Source of the DNA: UBA6120 sp964639215
GTDB taxonomy: Bacteria; Bacillota_I; Bacilli_A; RFN20; CAG-826
Assembly: GCA_964639215.1 (NCBI GenBank)
Contig: CAZXCV010000004.1
Span: forward strand, 1 to 64,000
Reading direction: 5' to 3'
Length of the DNA: 64,000 bases
Below, one piece after another: positions 1 to 8,390 of the stretch. The notes below the pieces were generated by a model. That model was not told the DNA's origin. It was given only the letters and a program-made list of their open reading frames with translations, and made no database searches. The position numbers and the translations under genes are program-made. How positions within the stretch are numbered: position 1 is the stretch's first letter; each line of letters opens with the position of its first letter.

Positions 1-2430
1 TAATAATGCCATTGATAATAAGAGACTGACGCCGACACCAATCGTTAAACCAGCGAACATCGGACTCATGGCAGCGGGACCAAAGCCAAAGAAATTCAAA
101 GTGATGTATGCGGTTATCGCCGCGACAATATAAAACACTGAGGCTGAATAGCTCACAGCTTTTTGTGATTGTTCAACACGTATCGCAAGTTTATCACTTT
201 CGGTATTAACCTCGCTGATAAGTTCTTTTTCTTTGGTGAAAAGCATGATTCCAAAATAAGTGACAAGTAAGGCGATAAGATACATCGAAAGACCGGCGAT
301 ATTCAAAGACGGCATTCTCGTCAAAATGAAGAACGTTAACGTGATAAAGGTTGTCAATGAAGTGACCGCGAAAAGTGCGAGCATCCGCGCGGCAAAGTGG
401 CGGATAAAGACATAAATCATCATCGCCCCAATCCCAGCCAAAACGCCGAGTGCCAATTGACCGATGTCAGGTTGTGAACTTGCCGTATTTAAAGCGTGGA
501 TCGATGCTTGTGACACTTCTTCATCAGCGTCAATGCCGTAGACGATACTATTTAACACTTCTTCAAGCGTTCCGGTATAAACAACATTTCCATCATCAAA
601 GGCGGCTGTATCATCACCGGCATATTTAAGTGTGCTATTAACGACATAGAAGCGATAATCAACTTGAACTTCTTGTTCAATCCGCGTTAATTCGTGGAAC
701 GTCACTTTTTCATAGTTAATCGCATCACCGTCAATTGTTAGATATTCAAGGACATGCTCTTTTAACCACGCGGCACTTTCAATGTCACTCCGTTCGCTGA
801 CTTCAAAGTAAATTCGGGTATTAAGCGTATTCGAAGGGGCAGCGATGAGACTTTGACTCGTAAGCGCTAAGAAAATCGTTAGGGCAGCACCTAAAAAGGC
901 GACGAGACTACTGGCGATTCCGATTTTTGTTGTTTGCTTACCATAATTCATGTGCGCAAAGCGACCGAAATAGGTTTGTTTTTCTTCATTAAGGGTGTTT
1001 GGTATTTTAACGGGATCAACACCAAAAAGTGATAATTTGTCAGTTAAAACTGGCTCATTCATCAAAATCCAATACATTGCCTTTAAACCTAGGAGCACAA
1101 AAATCAAATTACTAACGGCGCCAAGCATAATATAGACTGAGAAATTTCTGACGAGGTTACCACCTAAAATATAGGTCAATAACCCAAATAGTAAAGTGAC
1201 AACCGATAAGTCAATTACTGGTAAGGTAATTTTACGGCTCGCTTCGAGATACGCTTTCTTAAAAGTACGGCCACGATATAATTCGTTGCGAATCTTCGCG
1301 CTGAATAAAATACCGCTGATTAATGTCAATCCGGCGATTGCGAGCATGCCAACAATCGTCGCTGAGGATAATTGCAAGCCGACAAGATTAAATACTAACG
1401 ACGTTGCGAATAACGAGGTAGCTGTCGCTGTGACGATGCCCAGTGCTAAAAGTCGGTAGAAATAAGCGAGAATACCAATCGTGATTATGCTTGCAACGAG
1501 TGTTGCTAAGAGGGTGTCAGACCATGTTAAGCCAATATTCCGACCGAATAAAAGCACATTTTCAATCGATGCCGTCACTGGTGCTTCAAATAAGAATTCA
1601 ACGTCATAATCAAGCGGACCAGCATTATATAAATTGACAAACGCGAATGCCGTTTCATTGGCTTGGCGCACGGCAGAAGCTGGAAAAACGTTATTATCAT
1701 CAGCAGTGCCAAACCGACTTAGATCAACAGCGACCGTAATCTCATTTTTAGCTTCTTCATCCCACCAAATCGCGCGATAGTCAAATTTAAGCATGATTTT
1801 TTCGCCGACTTTTTGGTTGATGCGCGATTCTTCAAATGTGTCGCCTTCGAGTTTGTTTGCCCAAAGGAGAATATATGCTTCTTCGTTAATTGAAGTATCA
1901 TCTTGACCCTGACTACCAATCTCATCATCAATCCGTGTCGCTTCCGCGATGATCTGATCCGCAAAATACGTCGGGTTACTTAAGGGGATCACGATAAATG
2001 GATGTTGACCACGGTAATCGACCCGAGCGACGGAATCAAGAAACATATCATCGCTAACAGCGCAAACGTCACTCGTCGTGCAAATGGAAAAATCACCATC
2101 GAAATTCAAATAACTCTTGATACGTGAGTAGGCAACATCGGTATTTTCACCTAAAGTGACGCGGATTTGATCACGTCCTTCAGTTTCAATTTCATATTTA
2201 GTAACGAGTGCTGTTTCAAGACGATCTTCCATCGTCGCGGCCAATTCAGTTACCGCTCCTTCTGGAATTAAAGCATCTTCATCTTCTTTATCAGTCATCC
2301 GATAAACGAATTCACGACCATTGGCAAATTCAAGATTGCCACGCGTCGTCTGAACGAGCCCCATAAAGTTTAACGCCATGCCGACGATAAGACCTGAGGC
2401 AATTGTGATATATGTAATGAGTCGACGCAT
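1..2430 (-). CDS. secDF: Protein translocase subunit SecDF (partial, 3' end outside window)
   Basis: Membrane component that assists the Sec translocon in export. The frame is open from an ATG at 2430 (SD GGAGG just upstream) to the window edge, 810 codons without a stop. Residues ~1-25 form a first membrane segment and ~35-330 an extracytoplasmic domain. A SecD-type membrane block follows, with the motif IRNELYRG near residues 375-385, equivalent to IREELRxG of SecD. A second extracytoplasmic domain and a SecF-like membrane block come next, so it is a SecD-SecF fusion. The aspartate that usually precedes IREEL in SecD TM4 is not visible (see findings). In Bacillus secDF also lies downstream of ruvAB. 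Divergent, but the layout is clear. Confidence 0.85.
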   Translation of the reverse strand, partial: MRRLITYITIASGLIVGMALNFMGLVQTTRGNLEFANGREFVYRMTDKEDEDALIPEGAVTELAATMEDRLETALVTKYEIETEGRDQIRVTLGENTDVAYSRIKSYLNFDGDFSICTTSDVCAVSDDMFLDSVARVDYRGQHPFIVIPLSNPTYFADQIIAEATRIDDEIGSQGQDDTSINEEAYILLWANKLEGDTFEESRINQKVGEKIMLKFDYRAIWWDEEAKNEITVAVDLSRFGTADDNNVFPASAVRQANETAFAFVNLYNAGPLDYDVEFLFEAPVTASIENVLLFGRNIGLTWSDTLLATLVASIITIGILAYFYRLLALGIVTATATSLFATSLVFNLVGLQLSSATIVGMLAIAGLTLISGILFSAKIRNELYRGRTFKKAYLEASRKITLPVIDLSVVTLLFGLLTYILGGNLVRNFSVYIMLGAVSNLIFVLLGLKAMYWILMNEPVLTDKLSLFGVDPVKIPNTLNEEKQTYFGRFAHMNYGKQTTKIGIASSLVAFLGAALTIFLALTSQSLIAAPSNTLNTRIYFEVSERSDIESAAWLKEHVLEYLTIDGDAINYEKVTFHELTRIEQEVQVDYRFYVVNSTLKYAGDDTAAFDDGNVVYTGTLEEVLNSIVYGIDADEEVSQASIHALNTASSQPDIGQLALGVLAGIGAMMIYVFIRHFAARMLALFAVTSLTTFITLTFFILTRMPSLNIAGLSMYLIALLVTYFGIMLFTKEKELISEVNTESDKLAIRVEQSQKAVSYSASVFYIVAAITAYITLNFFGFGPAAMSPMFAGLTIGVGVSLLLSMALL

Positions 2431-2487
2431 AGATGTTCCTCCAAGATTGAGTAATGGCATCAAATACCGAAAAGCATTTGCCTAAAT

Positions 2488-2516
2488 ACTTTACTACTTC
2501 CGTAGTATCAATTCAA
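2488..2516 (-). promoter_or_regulatory. Candidate secDF promoter with a dyad in the spacer
   Basis: Read on the minus strand: -35 TTGAAT (2511-2516), 17-nt spacer, -10 TAAAGT (2488-2493). An inverted repeat with arms TACTAC and GTAGTA and a 4-nt centre (2492-2507) fills most of the spacer and touches the -10. It could be an operator. The match is moderate and nothing was tested. Confidence 0.45.
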
Positions 2517-2549
2517 TAAAATATTATATGGCGAACTGCCATTAATTTA

Positions 2550-3551
2550 CTAGATAAGACGACCCTGATGATTCCGTTTCAAATGGTGATATGCTTTTTC
2601 GGTCGCCACACGTCCTCGTGGTGTTCGATTGATCATGCCGATTTGAATTAAATACGGCTCATACACATCTTCAAGATTCATAATTTCTTCACCAATCGAA
2701 GCCGCGAGAGCATCGAGGCCAACTGGACCACCTTGAAAGCGATCAATGATGCCTTCGAGATAACGAATATCGACGTCATCAAGCCCTAAATGATCGACTT
2801 TAAGCGCATCAAGCGCTGCTCTGGCTTCAGCTTCATCAATGTAGTCACGACTATGAAAATGAGCAAAATCACGGACGCGTTTAAACAGACGATTGGCAAT
2901 GCGTGGCGTTCCCCGGGACCGCTCCGCTAGGGCGACGAGTGCTTTTTCATCAATCGGTGTTTTGAGAACACGTGCCGAGCGCTTAATAATCAATTCGATT
3001 TCTTGTTGTGAGTAATAGTTGATTTTTTCAGTAATTCCAAAGCGACTGCGTAACGGACTCGATAAATCACCAGCACGTGTCGTTGCCCCAATCAGAGTAA
3101 ATGGTGGTAATGTCAAATTAATCGCTTTCGATTCATGATCACGTCCAACCAAAATTGATATTTTAAAATCTTCCATCGCTCCGTAAAGGACCTCTTCTAC
3201 CACTCGTGGGAGTCGATGAATTTCATCAATAAATAAAACATCACCAGGATTAAGGGTTGTCAGGATTGCTGCTAAATCTCCCGAACGTTCGATTGTCGGG
3301 CCATTGACGGTTTTAATTGCTGCCCCCATTTCATGAGCGAGCACATAAGCAAGCGTCGTTTTACCTAGCCCAGGGGGACCATAAAGCAACACGTGATCAA
3401 GCGCTTCTTCGCGGTGTTTGGCCGCGCCGATAAATACTTCAAGATTGTGCTTGAGGGCGCTTTGCCCGACATATTCTACAAGTGTTGCAGGACGAAGACT
3501 TACTTCTGTTTCGTCATCAAGATGACGATTAGCATCAAGTAACCGCGTCAT
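2550..3551 (-). CDS. ruvB: Holliday junction branch migration helicase RuvB
   Basis: AAA+ motor that, with RuvA, drives branch migration at Holliday junctions. The 333-aa length is normal for the family. Visible motifs are Walker A GPPGLGKTT (~residues 59-67), Walker B LFIDEIHRL, sensor motif GATTRAGDLSSPLRSRFG, and a C-terminal winged helix with RTPRGRVAT. The ATG overlaps the ruvA stop as ATGA and has an SD, AAGGAAG, inside ruvA, so the two genes are translationally coupled. It is the last gene of the obgE-nadE-small ORF-ruvA-ruvB run; a weak hairpin lies after its stop. Confidence 0.98.
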   Translation of the reverse strand: MTRLLDANRHLDDETEVSLRPATLVEYVGQSALKHNLEVFIGAAKHREEALDHVLLYGPPGLGKTTLAYVLAHEMGAAIKTVNGPTIERSGDLAAILTTLNPGDVLFIDEIHRLPRVVEEVLYGAMEDFKISILVGRDHESKAINLTLPPFTLIGATTRAGDLSSPLRSRFGITEKINYYSQQEIELIIKRSARVLKTPIDEKALVALAERSRGTPRIANRLFKRVRDFAHFHSRDYIDEAEARAALDALKVDHLGLDDVDIRYLEGIIDRFQGGPVGLDALAASIGEEIMNLEDVYEPYLIQIGMINRTPRGRVATEKAYHHLKRNHQGRLI

Positions 3552-4108
3552 GACGACTTCCTTAATTGTGCCAACGCCAATTTTAAGATTTCTTCATTTT
3601 TACCATTAACAACATTAATAGTCGCTAAGACACGATCAATCTCACTGACGCGAAATCCAAGTTGTTTCAAGGCATCGCGGACATCTTCATAAAGTCGTGG
3701 ATTGCCTTTACCACCGCCGGTTAATTGACCTTTTAAGTCAAGGATGATTTGAGCGGCTGCCTTTGCACCAATACCTGGAAGTTTCTTTAAAAAAGTGATG
3801 TTATTGGCGCTAATTGCCGTTACGAGTTCTTCAGCTGTGGTCGTGCTCATCGCACCAAGCGCAGTGCGTGGTCCAATGCCTTTGACGGTTATTAATTTAA
3901 GAAAGATATCGCGATCAGTTTGAGTGGGAAAACCACATAAATAAATCTCATCCTCACGGACGACTTGGTAGGTATAAATAGTCACACTTGAACCATTGGG
4001 ATATTTTTCGGAATTGGTCACATAAATTTGATAGGCGATTGGTCCTGTGTCAACGACTAAAAAGTTACCTTTATTTTCAATGATGATGCCTTTGATTTGA
4101 TAAATCAT
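3548..4108 (-). CDS. ruvA: Holliday junction DNA-binding protein RuvA
   Basis: Tetrameric Holliday-junction binding subunit of the RuvAB complex. At 186 aa it is slightly shorter than most homologues. It has an N-terminal OB domain, then helix-hairpin-helix motifs (VKGIGPRTA and LPGIGAKAA, residues ~75-120), a short linker, and a C-terminal helical domain that contacts RuvB (LKQLGFRVSEIDRVL). The SD AGCGAGG overlaps the stop of the preceding 31-codon gene. No resolvase gene (recU or ruvC) is adjacent. Confidence 0.97.
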   Translation of the reverse strand: MIYQIKGIIIENKGNFLVVDTGPIAYQIYVTNSEKYPNGSSVTIYTYQVVREDEIYLCGFPTQTDRDIFLKLITVKGIGPRTALGAMSTTTAEELVTAISANNITFLKKLPGIGAKAAAQIILDLKGQLTGGGKGNPRLYEDVRDALKQLGFRVSEIDRVLATINVVNGKNEEILKLALAQLRKSS

Positions 4109-4117
4109 AAAACCTCG

Positions 4118-4213
4118 CTAATTAATAAGAATAAAGATGATGGCGACGATTAATAATAGCACAGAACTTCCAAGTGCAATTAGGCTGACAAGCAACCGAT
4201 GTTCTTCTTTCAT
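4118..4213 (-). CDS. Small single-span membrane peptide (31 aa), unknown function
   Basis: Unrecognised small gene. ATG at 4213 overlaps the nadE stop as ATGA, and the TAG stop at 4118 sits at the ruvA ribosome-binding site. The product begins MKEEHRLL, continues as about 20 hydrophobic residues (LVSLIALGSSVLLLIVAIIF) and ends LIN, so it should be one membrane helix with a charged cytoplasmic N-terminus. Tight coupling to nadE and ruvA supports it as real; the lack of a recognisable family and its short length are the main doubts. Confidence 0.6.
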   Translation of the reverse strand: MKEEHRLLVSLIALGSSVLLLIVAIIFILIN

Positions 4214-4959
4214 CGTTCCCGAATATATGGAACTGGACGCGGAATCGCTTGGCGTTTGTGGTCAGAGATTGCATGTAAGCGTTCAATTCGTGCTTTTACA
4301 TCCTTATTCACGTGATCTCCAAGTAAATAGCGGTCTAATTCAGCATATGTAACACCCATTTCACCTTCATCGGTTTGGCCGGGAAAAAGCCCAGCACTTG
4401 GCGTTCGCGTTAATATTTTACTTGGGACGCCATAAATGGAAGCCGCTTCAATCACTTCGCCTTTTGTCAAAGCGACGATTGGCAGCAAATCAACGGCTCC
4501 ATCGCCGTATTTCGTAAAGTAACCCGTGTAATACTCATCATAGTTATCGGTTCCAAGCACTAGCGACTTACGCGCTTGAGCGAAAGCATAGAGCGTTACC
4601 ATCCGTAATCTAACCTTAAGATTGGCACGGGCGAGATCGTCGAGTGGATGCCCAGATGTTCGCGCAGTGTTTTCAAGCTCTTTTAAGAGTGTGTAATAAC
4701 TATTGGTCAAATCGATTACTTGATAGGGAATATTAAGTGTGCGCGTGATAAGTAATGCATCTTGCAAATCATCATCGTGACTATTACATGGCATTAACAA
4801 AGCGAATAACTTATTAGGTGTGGCTTTGTTGACGATGGCTGCCACTAAGGCCGAATCGATGCCGCCACTCAATCCTAAAACGTAGCCGTCTAGTTTTGTA
4901 TCAATTAACATTTGACGGACAAACGATTCAATTACTTCCAAATATTGCTCTAATTTCAT
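4210..4959 (-). CDS. nadE: NH3-dependent NAD+ synthetase
   Basis: Converts nicotinic acid adenine dinucleotide to NAD+ using ATP and ammonia. The P-loop of the N-type ATP pyrophosphatase family is visible as LSGGIDSA (~residues 29-36). Further motifs are LVLGTDNYDEYYTGYFTKYGDG and the C-terminal PSAGLFPGQTDE. At 249 aa it has only the synthetase domain and no N-terminal glutaminase (CN hydrolase) domain, so it should use free ammonia. The SD AGGAG overlaps the obgE stop. Coupled to the small ORF downstream. Confidence 0.96.
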   Translation of the reverse strand: MKLEQYLEVIESFVRQMLIDTKLDGYVLGLSGGIDSALVAAIVNKATPNKLFALLMPCNSHDDDLQDALLITRTLNIPYQVIDLTNSYYTLLKELENTARTSGHPLDDLARANLKVRLRMVTLYAFAQARKSLVLGTDNYDEYYTGYFTKYGDGAVDLLPIVALTKGEVIEAASIYGVPSKILTRTPSAGLFPGQTDEGEMGVTYAELDRYLLGDHVNKDVKARIERLHAISDHKRQAIPRPVPYIRER

Positions 4960-4971
4960 ACTAATAAACTC

Positions 4972-6240
4972 CTAAGAGTAGTATTCAAATTCGAAATCTT
5001 CGAGAATGACTGTATCGCCATCACGAGCGTTTAAATCACGTAATTTATCCTCAACCCGAATTTTCCGTAGGTAAGCTAAGAGCCGTAATAACCCCTCATC
5101 AGTCGAAATGTTGATTAAGCGGTACGTTCTTAACACACGTTCACCGATAATGCGGAATCGATGTTCGCCTTCTTTAATGATGTCATATAGCGCTTCCACT
5201 TTCGTTGCTTGATACACTTTTACTTTTGTTGCTTCGACATCAAGCGGCATAGCTGGAGTTAATTGAATGAGACGGACGCATTCATACATTAACTCATTAA
5301 TTCCTTCATGCGTTAAGGCTGAGATTGGAAAAATCTTAATACCACGAGTTCCTTTTCTTAGCGCTTTTAATTTAATATTTGAGCCTTCTTCGTCCATCTT
5401 TGAAGCGGCAATGACCGCCGGACGCTTGGTGAGTCCACTTTGATAAGACTTAAGTTCGTTCTTAATCGTTTTATAATCATTGACGGGGTCACGGAGACTA
5501 CTCATATCGATGACATGAACAATGACGCGGCATCGCTCAAGGTGTCGCAAAAATTGTAATCCCAGCCCTTTTCCAAGGTGTGCACCTTCAATCAGACCAG
5601 GTAAATCAGCCACGACGAATGGTTCAGCACCAGGAAGATTAACAACTCCAAGATTAGGATAAATCGTGGTAAATTCATAATCGGCGATTTCTGGTTCGGC
5701 GTTCGATATCACACTTAGAAGGGTGCTTTTACCAACGCTTGGCAATCCGACTAATCCAACATCAGCGAGAAGTTTCAACTCTAAAATTAAGCGTTTAGTC
5801 TCTCCCGGCAAACCGTTTTCAGCAACACGTGGCGCTCGGTTAACTGAACTTTTAAAACAAGCATTGCCACGACCGCCACGGCCACCCTTGGCAATGACGA
5901 ATTGTTGTCCTTCTTGCGATAAATCGGTGATTAAATGTTTATGTGTCTCATCATATACCACCGTACCAATGGGTACTTTAACAGTGACATCTTTCGCCCC
6001 GCGACCGTATTGATTTTTTGGCATCCCCTTTTGTCCATCTTCAGCCCGGATGACTTTACTGAAGCGAAAATTAACGAGTGTCGTTACTTCTTTTGATGCC
6101 TCAAAAATAATGGAACCACCACGGCCACCGTTACCTCCACTTGGACCACCACGAGCCACATACTTTTCAGTGTGAAAAGCAATCATGCCATCGCCACCTT
6201 TGCCGGAACGAACTTCAATTTTTACGCGATCAATGAACAT
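4972..6240 (-). CDS. obgE: Obg family GTPase CgtA/ObgE
   Basis: Essential GTPase linked to 50S subunit maturation and stress signalling. Three domains are visible over 422 aa: the glycine-rich Obg fold (residues ~1-158; GGPSGGNGGRGGS), the G domain (G1 GLPSVGKST ~165-173, G3 DLPGLIEGAHLGKGLG, G4 as SKMD) and a C-terminal OCT domain (~345-422). The SD AAGGAATAAT lies at the end of the upstream glycosyltransferase gene. It lies near the L21-Prp-L27 genes, as in Bacillus, but a glycosyltransferase and a terminator separate them here. Confidence 0.98.
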   Translation of the reverse strand: MFIDRVKIEVRSGKGGDGMIAFHTEKYVARGGPSGGNGGRGGSIIFEASKEVTTLVNFRFSKVIRAEDGQKGMPKNQYGRGAKDVTVKVPIGTVVYDETHKHLITDLSQEGQQFVIAKGGRGGRGNACFKSSVNRAPRVAENGLPGETKRLILELKLLADVGLVGLPSVGKSTLLSVISNAEPEIADYEFTTIYPNLGVVNLPGAEPFVVADLPGLIEGAHLGKGLGLQFLRHLERCRVIVHVIDMSSLRDPVNDYKTIKNELKSYQSGLTKRPAVIAASKMDEEGSNIKLKALRKGTRGIKIFPISALTHEGINELMYECVRLIQLTPAMPLDVEATKVKVYQATKVEALYDIIKEGEHRFRIIGERVLRTYRLINISTDEGLLRLLAYLRKIRVEDKLRDLNARDGDTVILEDFEFEYYS

Positions 6241-6241
6241 A

Positions 6242-7207
6242 TTATTCCTTGGATCCTTGAATCACTTCATCAATCACATAAAACGGGCGATTCTGGGTTT
6301 CGATAAAGACACGGGCCAAATATAGCGCCATGACCGATAAAAAGAACAGCATGATTAGAAATAATAACGTCACTACATTTAAAGCCAACCACGTCAGATG
6401 AGTATTGTTGGATAATGGATTCATCACGTTCGTGATTCCAAGAATATATAACACCAGTTGCGTCACAGATGATAATGAAAACATCACCGACAATAAAACA
6501 GTAAATTTAATCGGCCAATTCAGTGGTGTACTCGTGCTTGAAGCAATCGCGTCACCCGCGAGTTTAAACATCGATTTATAGTTATAATGACTCTCACCGC
6601 CAGCGCGTTTTGGCCGTTTAAACAAAACTTCGGTTGTCTTATAGCCGACATAAGGAACTTCAATGCGAAAAACGCGATTTTTCTCACTAAGTAAATTAAC
6701 TTCATCAAGCACACGTCGCGAAATCAAGCGAAAGTGTCCAACATTATTAGGAATTTTGACTTTTCCAGATATTTTGCCGATGATGGCATAGAAATATTTA
6801 GCGGTCGTTCGTTTCATGAATGAATCATCTTCACGCGATGCACGCTTGGCATTGACAACTTCATAGCCTTCTTCAAACTTAGTTAGTAAATCAACGATGA
6901 GTTCAGGTGGATCTTGGAGATCGGCATCCATCGGAATGGCCGCGTCACCACGAGCAACTTTAAGTCCAGCGGCGACAGCGGGTTCATGCCCAAAATTGCG
7001 TGATAAATTGACAATCACGATATTTGCTTGCCGCGTCTGTTGTTCTTTAAGAAGCGTGAGGGTGTCATCGTGTGATCCGTCATTGACGACGACAATTTCA
7101 AAGCGATAGTTTTTGATAGTCGCTAAGACCTGGTTAATGCGTTCAAAAAAGATGGTAACAACAGGCGCTTCATTATACATCGGGACGACGATTGAGATTA
7201 GTTTCAT
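6242..7207 (-). CDS. GT2 glycosyltransferase, GtrB/DPM1-like (polyprenyl-phosphate sugar transferase)
   Basis: Predicted membrane enzyme that moves a sugar from a nucleotide donor to a polyprenyl phosphate. The N-terminal GT-A domain shows IVVPMYNE, VVNDGSHDDT and the donor/metal site MDADLQDPPEL (~residues 93-103), typical of the GtrB/ArnC/DPM1 group. Two hydrophobic segments follow (~residues 228-255 and 268-298), as in GtrB. In a wall-less cell the product could supply glycolipids or surface glycans; the sugar cannot be read from the sequence. Its stop is 1 nt from the obgE ATG, so the two are cotranscribed. Confidence 0.85.
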   Translation of the reverse strand: MKLISIVVPMYNEAPVVTIFFERINQVLATIKNYRFEIVVVNDGSHDDTLTLLKEQQTRQANIVIVNLSRNFGHEPAVAAGLKVARGDAAIPMDADLQDPPELIVDLLTKFEEGYEVVNAKRASREDDSFMKRTTAKYFYAIIGKISGKVKIPNNVGHFRLISRRVLDEVNLLSEKNRVFRIEVPYVGYKTTEVLFKRPKRAGGESHYNYKSMFKLAGDAIASSTSTPLNWPIKFTVLLSVMFSLSSVTQLVLYILGITNVMNPLSNNTHLTWLALNVVTLLFLIMLFFLSVMALYLARVFIETQNRPFYVIDEVIQGSKE

Positions 7208-7244
7208 AAATTCACCTTACTTATAGTAAGTATACAAAAAGACA

Positions 7245-7271
7245 TAAAAAAAGACCACATAATGTGGTCTT
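7245..7271 (-). terminator. Intrinsic terminator after rpmA
   Basis: On the minus strand a GC-containing hairpin (AAGACCACA, loop TTA, TGTGGTCTT) is followed at once by seven T residues. It closes the rplU-prp-rpmA operon just after the rpmA stop and separates it from the glycosyltransferase-obgE operon. Confidence 0.9.
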
Positions 7272-7278
7272 ACTTTGC

Positions 7279-7572
7279 TTATTCGGCTGTAGTTTCAAGT
7301 ACGTGGACGCGCTTACGATCTTTACCCCAGCGTTCGAATTTTACAACGCCGGATTTTGTTGCGAAGATCGTGTCATCGCCACCCCGTTTAGTGTTATTCC
7401 CGGGATAAATTTTCGTGCCTCGTTGCCGATATATAATTGAACCGGCATGGCATGATTGGCCATCGGCTAATTTGGCTCCAAGTCGCTTTGATTGCGAATC
7501 GCGGCCATTACGTGTTGACCCCACGCCTTTTTTCGAGGCGAATAGTTGGATATTTAGTTTAAACATCATCAT
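7279..7572 (-). CDS. rpmA: Large ribosomal subunit protein bL27
   Basis: Ribosomal protein near the peptidyl-transferase centre. It carries the Bacillota N-terminal extension (FKLNIQLF before ASKKG) that the protease Prp removes; prp is the preceding gene. The body has the family motifs GSTRNGRDSQSKRLG, YRQRGTKIYPGNN, GGDDTIFA and VKFERWGKDRK. Length is 97 aa including the pre-sequence. Three consecutive ATGs start the frame; the first (7572) has the best spacing to the SD GGAAG. Confidence 0.98.
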   Translation of the reverse strand: MMMFKLNIQLFASKKGVGSTRNGRDSQSKRLGAKLADGQSCHAGSIIYRQRGTKIYPGNNTKRGGDDTIFATKSGVVKFERWGKDRKRVHVLETTAE

Positions 7573-7577
7573 GATGG

Positions 7578-7886
7578 TTAGCTTCCTTTCTTGGTAATTT
7601 TTATGTACTGCGGATACGTCTCGGCAATTGTCTCGAGTTGCCGTAACATCGTATGCAAGACGATGCTATCGTGATGAGAGATTGGATGTTTCGTCGTTAT
7701 TTCAACAAGACCTTCTTTAGTAACGATATCGAAGGCATCGAGATGTTCTAAGGCATTGAGTGTTCCTAGCGTAATGCTACTGACGCTGGCACACACGAGA
7801 TCTTCACCATGTGGTGCGCTTTTTGCATGTCCACTGACGCGAACATTGATAGTATCGACTGCCGTTTGAAATAAGACTTTAATCAT
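7578..7886 (-). CDS. prp: Ribosomal-processing cysteine protease Prp
   Basis: Cysteine protease that trims the N-terminal extension of bL27 before assembly. The 102-aa protein shows the conserved His in SGHA (~residue 20) and the catalytic Cys in DLVCASVSSI (~residue 32). It sits between rplU and rpmA, the canonical order in Bacillota. Its substrate site is present in the adjacent L27, so the pair is functionally coherent. Confidence 0.95.
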   Translation of the reverse strand: MIKVLFQTAVDTINVRVSGHAKSAPHGEDLVCASVSSITLGTLNALEHLDAFDIVTKEGLVEITTKHPISHHDSIVLHTMLRQLETIAETYPQYIKITKKGS

Positions 7887-7888
7887 GG

Positions 7889-8197
7889 TTATCGAGCAAT
7901 GGCTTCGATGACAAGCGCGGTATATGGTTGCCGATGGCCGATCGTCTTACGGACGTTATGCTTGGCTTTGTATTTGAATACTTTAAGCTTGCGTGATAGT
8001 CCTTGTTTCTCGACCTTAGCGGTGACCGTGGCTCCCTTGACGAGTGGCGTTCCAAACGTCACCTTGTCGTCAGAGACGAGCAATACCTTGTCAAAGGTGA
8101 CTGTGGTTCCGACTTCTGCGTCGAGCTTTTCAACGTAAATCTTTTGACCCACTTCGACCTTGACTTGTTTACCACCAGTTTCAATAATTGCGTACAT
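7889..8197 (-). CDS. rplU: Large ribosomal subunit protein bL21
   Basis: Ribosomal protein that binds 23S rRNA. The 102-aa protein starts MYAIIETGGKQVKVE and ends with the family C-terminus KHNVRKTIGHRQPYT. A strong SD (AGGAGGT) precedes the ATG. First gene of the operon, with its own promoter and a ~100-nt leader. Confidence 0.98.
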   Translation of the reverse strand: MYAIIETGGKQVKVEVGQKIYVEKLDAEVGTTVTFDKVLLVSDDKVTFGTPLVKGATVTAKVEKQGLSRKLKVFKYKAKHNVRKTIGHRQPYTALVIEAIAR

Positions 8198-8301
8198 GTG
8201 GCACCTCCTATTGGTTATTTCACTGAGACTCGCTCGTTAGGTCAATGTTACCATTCGTTAGCTACCTAGGGAGATGCGGTTGCGGCTAGTGAGGCGACAA
8301 C
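8198..8301 (-). promoter_or_regulatory. Putative L21 leader (5' UTR of the rplU operon)
   Basis: About 100 nt of transcribed leader lie between the mapped promoter and rplU, with short complementary segments (for example CGAGCGAGTCTCAGTG near the 3' side). Position and length fit the Bacillota L21 leader, thought to give autogenous control of rplU. The family assignment rests on context; a covariance-model match was not run. Confidence 0.55.
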
Positions 8302-8307
8302 GCATGT

Positions 8308-8336
8308 AATATAGCACAAAGCCATGACTACGTCAA
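8308..8336 (-). promoter_or_regulatory. rplU operon promoter
   Basis: Minus-strand sigma-A type promoter: -35 TTGACG (8331-8336), 17-nt spacer, -10 TATATT (8308-8313). One of the best promoter matches in the window. Expected transcription start is near 8301. Confidence 0.85.
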
Positions 8337-8390
8337 TTGAAAAAACAGTGTTTGCCAGTTATCAACTCATAAAAGCTAAAAACATAGTTT

